Source of the DNA: Arachis hypogaea
Taxonomy: Eukaryota; Streptophyta; Magnoliopsida; Fabales; Fabaceae
DNA: 64,000 nt
Assembly: GCF_003086295.3 (NCBI RefSeq)
Contig: NC_092038.1
Coordinates: forward strand, 102,083,837-102,147,836
Reading direction: 5' to 3'
Positions 62,933-64,000 of this stretch are shown here, one piece after another (positions within the stretch are counted from its first letter, which is position 1; each line of letters opens with the position of its first letter). The notes below the pieces were generated by a model, which saw only the letters and a list, made by a program, of their open reading frames with translations, did not search any database and was not told the DNA's origin. The position numbers were made by a program, and so were the translations under genes.

Positions 62933-64000
62933 ATGGCTCCTAAGGGAAAGCAAACCACTCCAAGAGGCAAGAAAGAGAATATTCCGAAACCACTTTGGAA
63001 TCAAGGGAAGTTCTTAACCAAAGAACATTCAGACCATTACTACAAAATAATGGGTCTAAGAACAGTGATCCCGGAAGTCAACTTCGATATGAAAGAAGAT
63101 GAATATCCGGAGATCCAAGAGCAAATTTGAAACAGGAGCTGGGAAATCCTAGCTAATCCTGAAACAAAGGTGGGAAGAAACATGGTTCATGAATTCTACT
63201 CTAATCTGTGGCAAACAGACAAGCAGAGAATATCTGAAAATACCCTCTATGACTATCGGACCTTGGTCAGAGGAAAGATTGTTCACATCCATCCTAACAA
63301 AATCAGGGAGATTTTTAAGCTACCTCAGCTGAAAGATAATCCAGACTCCTTTAATAGGAGAATGATGAGAACAAATAAGGGCTTGGACAAGATTCTAGAG
63401 GACATATGCCTCCCTGGAACCAAGTGGATGACCAGCACAAAGGGCGTCTCAAATCAACTCAAGAGAGAAGATCTCAAACCAGTCGCTAGAGGCTGGCTGG
63501 ACTTCATTGGGCATTCTATACTGCCCACTAGCAACCGCTCTGAAGTCACCATTAAAAGAGTAGTAATGATCCATTACATTATGTTGGGAAAAGAAGTGGA
63601 AGTTCATCAGCTGATTTCGTGTGAACCCTACATAATTGCAAACAAGAACTCCAAAGATGCCAAATTGGCTTATCCAAGCTTAATCTCTATGCTATGTAAA
63701 GATGCTGGGGTGAAGATGGGAGTAACTGAGTATATCTCAGTTGAGCGACCGATCACCAAAAAGTCAATGGAAGGACAACAAGTGCAGAACGACCCTATCA
63801 AGAGGAAAGCACAGGAGTTCCTCCCAGAAATCCCTCAAATTGAATACTGGGAGCGTCTTGAAGCATCTGTTGCCAAGTTGCAAGAAGCTATAGACCAAAT
63901 AAAGGAAGAACAGAATAATCAAAATAGCATGCTTTGCAAACTGCTTGGGGAACAAGAAGAGCAAAGGCGTGACTTGAAGGAACTGAAGCGTCAAAAGCTA
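62933..64000 (+). pseudogene. ORF2 of element F, damaged and cut by the window end
   Basis: MAPKGKQTTPRGKKENIPKP at ATG 62933, very close to ORF2 of G. A stop at 63128 (EQI-stop-NRSWEILANP) breaks it. After that the frame remains open to the window end: TLVRGKIVHIHPNKIREIF, LDKILEDICLPGTK, DLKPVARGWLDFIGHS, VHQLISCEPY and the coiled-coil KLQEAIDQIKEEQNNQNSM. Confidence 0.85.

Larger units (their letters stand above)
41214..64000 (+). mobile_element. Element F: Athila-like gypsy element split by G and H, continuing past the window
   Basis: 5' LTR (41214-42752), tRNA-Asp primer site, leader, gag, pol and ORF2 follow in order, with G inserted at 45314-56916 and solo LTR H at 57200-58698. The 3' LTR is outside the window. 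Bases CTCAG or CCTCAG at 41208-41213 would be its target duplication. Frame-breaking mutations show that it is dead. Confidence 0.88.

Overview
This window is plant nuclear DNA that appears to be made almost entirely of transposable elements. I see no cellular protein-coding gene. The host is probably a peanut (Arachis) species. The reason is the very frequent short palindromes of the type CTGGCGTTTAACGCCAG inside Athila-like Ty3/gypsy retrotransposons about 11 kb long with LTRs of about 1.5 kb. That species call rests on memory of such sequences, not on a search. Four primer binding sites (three exact or with one mismatch, one decayed) match the 3' end of plant tRNA-Asp (TGGCGCCGTTGCCGGGG), which is usual for the Athila lineage.

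Layout by nesting. Positions 1-1051 are a long fold-back element. Element A (a pol tail, palindromic spacer and gag, 1194-3769, resuming 36084-36218) was split by a composite element B (3770-36083, duplication TTGAG). B carries decayed gag and pol and is itself split inside RNase H by the young minus-strand element C (9957-21292, duplication TGCAG). B also holds two extra LTRs (25056-26597 and 30685-33782), a truncated gag-protease element D and a solo LTR I (31683-33170, duplication AATCC). At 36219 a partial LTR K follows. K is interrupted by one end of a CACTA DNA transposon (37249), that by a minus-strand element J (38323), and J by plus-strand element F (41214 to beyond the window end). 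F is split in its protease by the intact, young minus-strand element G (45314-56916, duplication CCAAG) and, a little further on, by solo LTR H (57200-58698, duplication GACGT). The right half therefore records a stack about five insertions deep.

How the parts work together. G is the only complete element: LTR, tRNA-Asp primer site, leader, one uninterrupted gag-protease-RT-RNase H-integrase frame of 1668 codons, a spacer full of palindromes, a second protein (ORF2, 370 aa) of a plant-transposon family of unknown role, a long 3' untranslated region, and LTR. C keeps open gag-protease and ORF2 frames but has lost RT, RNase H and most of integrase, so it must borrow enzymes. B and F share three identical nonsense codons, so they look like descendants of one already defective parent copied in trans.

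The most interesting signal is a set of small hairpins at fixed places in all these elements. One follows the pol stop: stem NNTGGG, loop AGGCAA, stem CCCANN, with the stem bases changing in compensating pairs between lineages. A second (loop usually AGGA or GGGA), followed by TTTAAGTTTGGTGT or a purine-rich equivalent, occurs twice per element: just before ORF2 and just before the 3' LTR. In the diverged element J both copies have changed together to a polypurine form. This suggests an RNA or priming module with an internal duplicate, comparable in position to a central polypurine tract.
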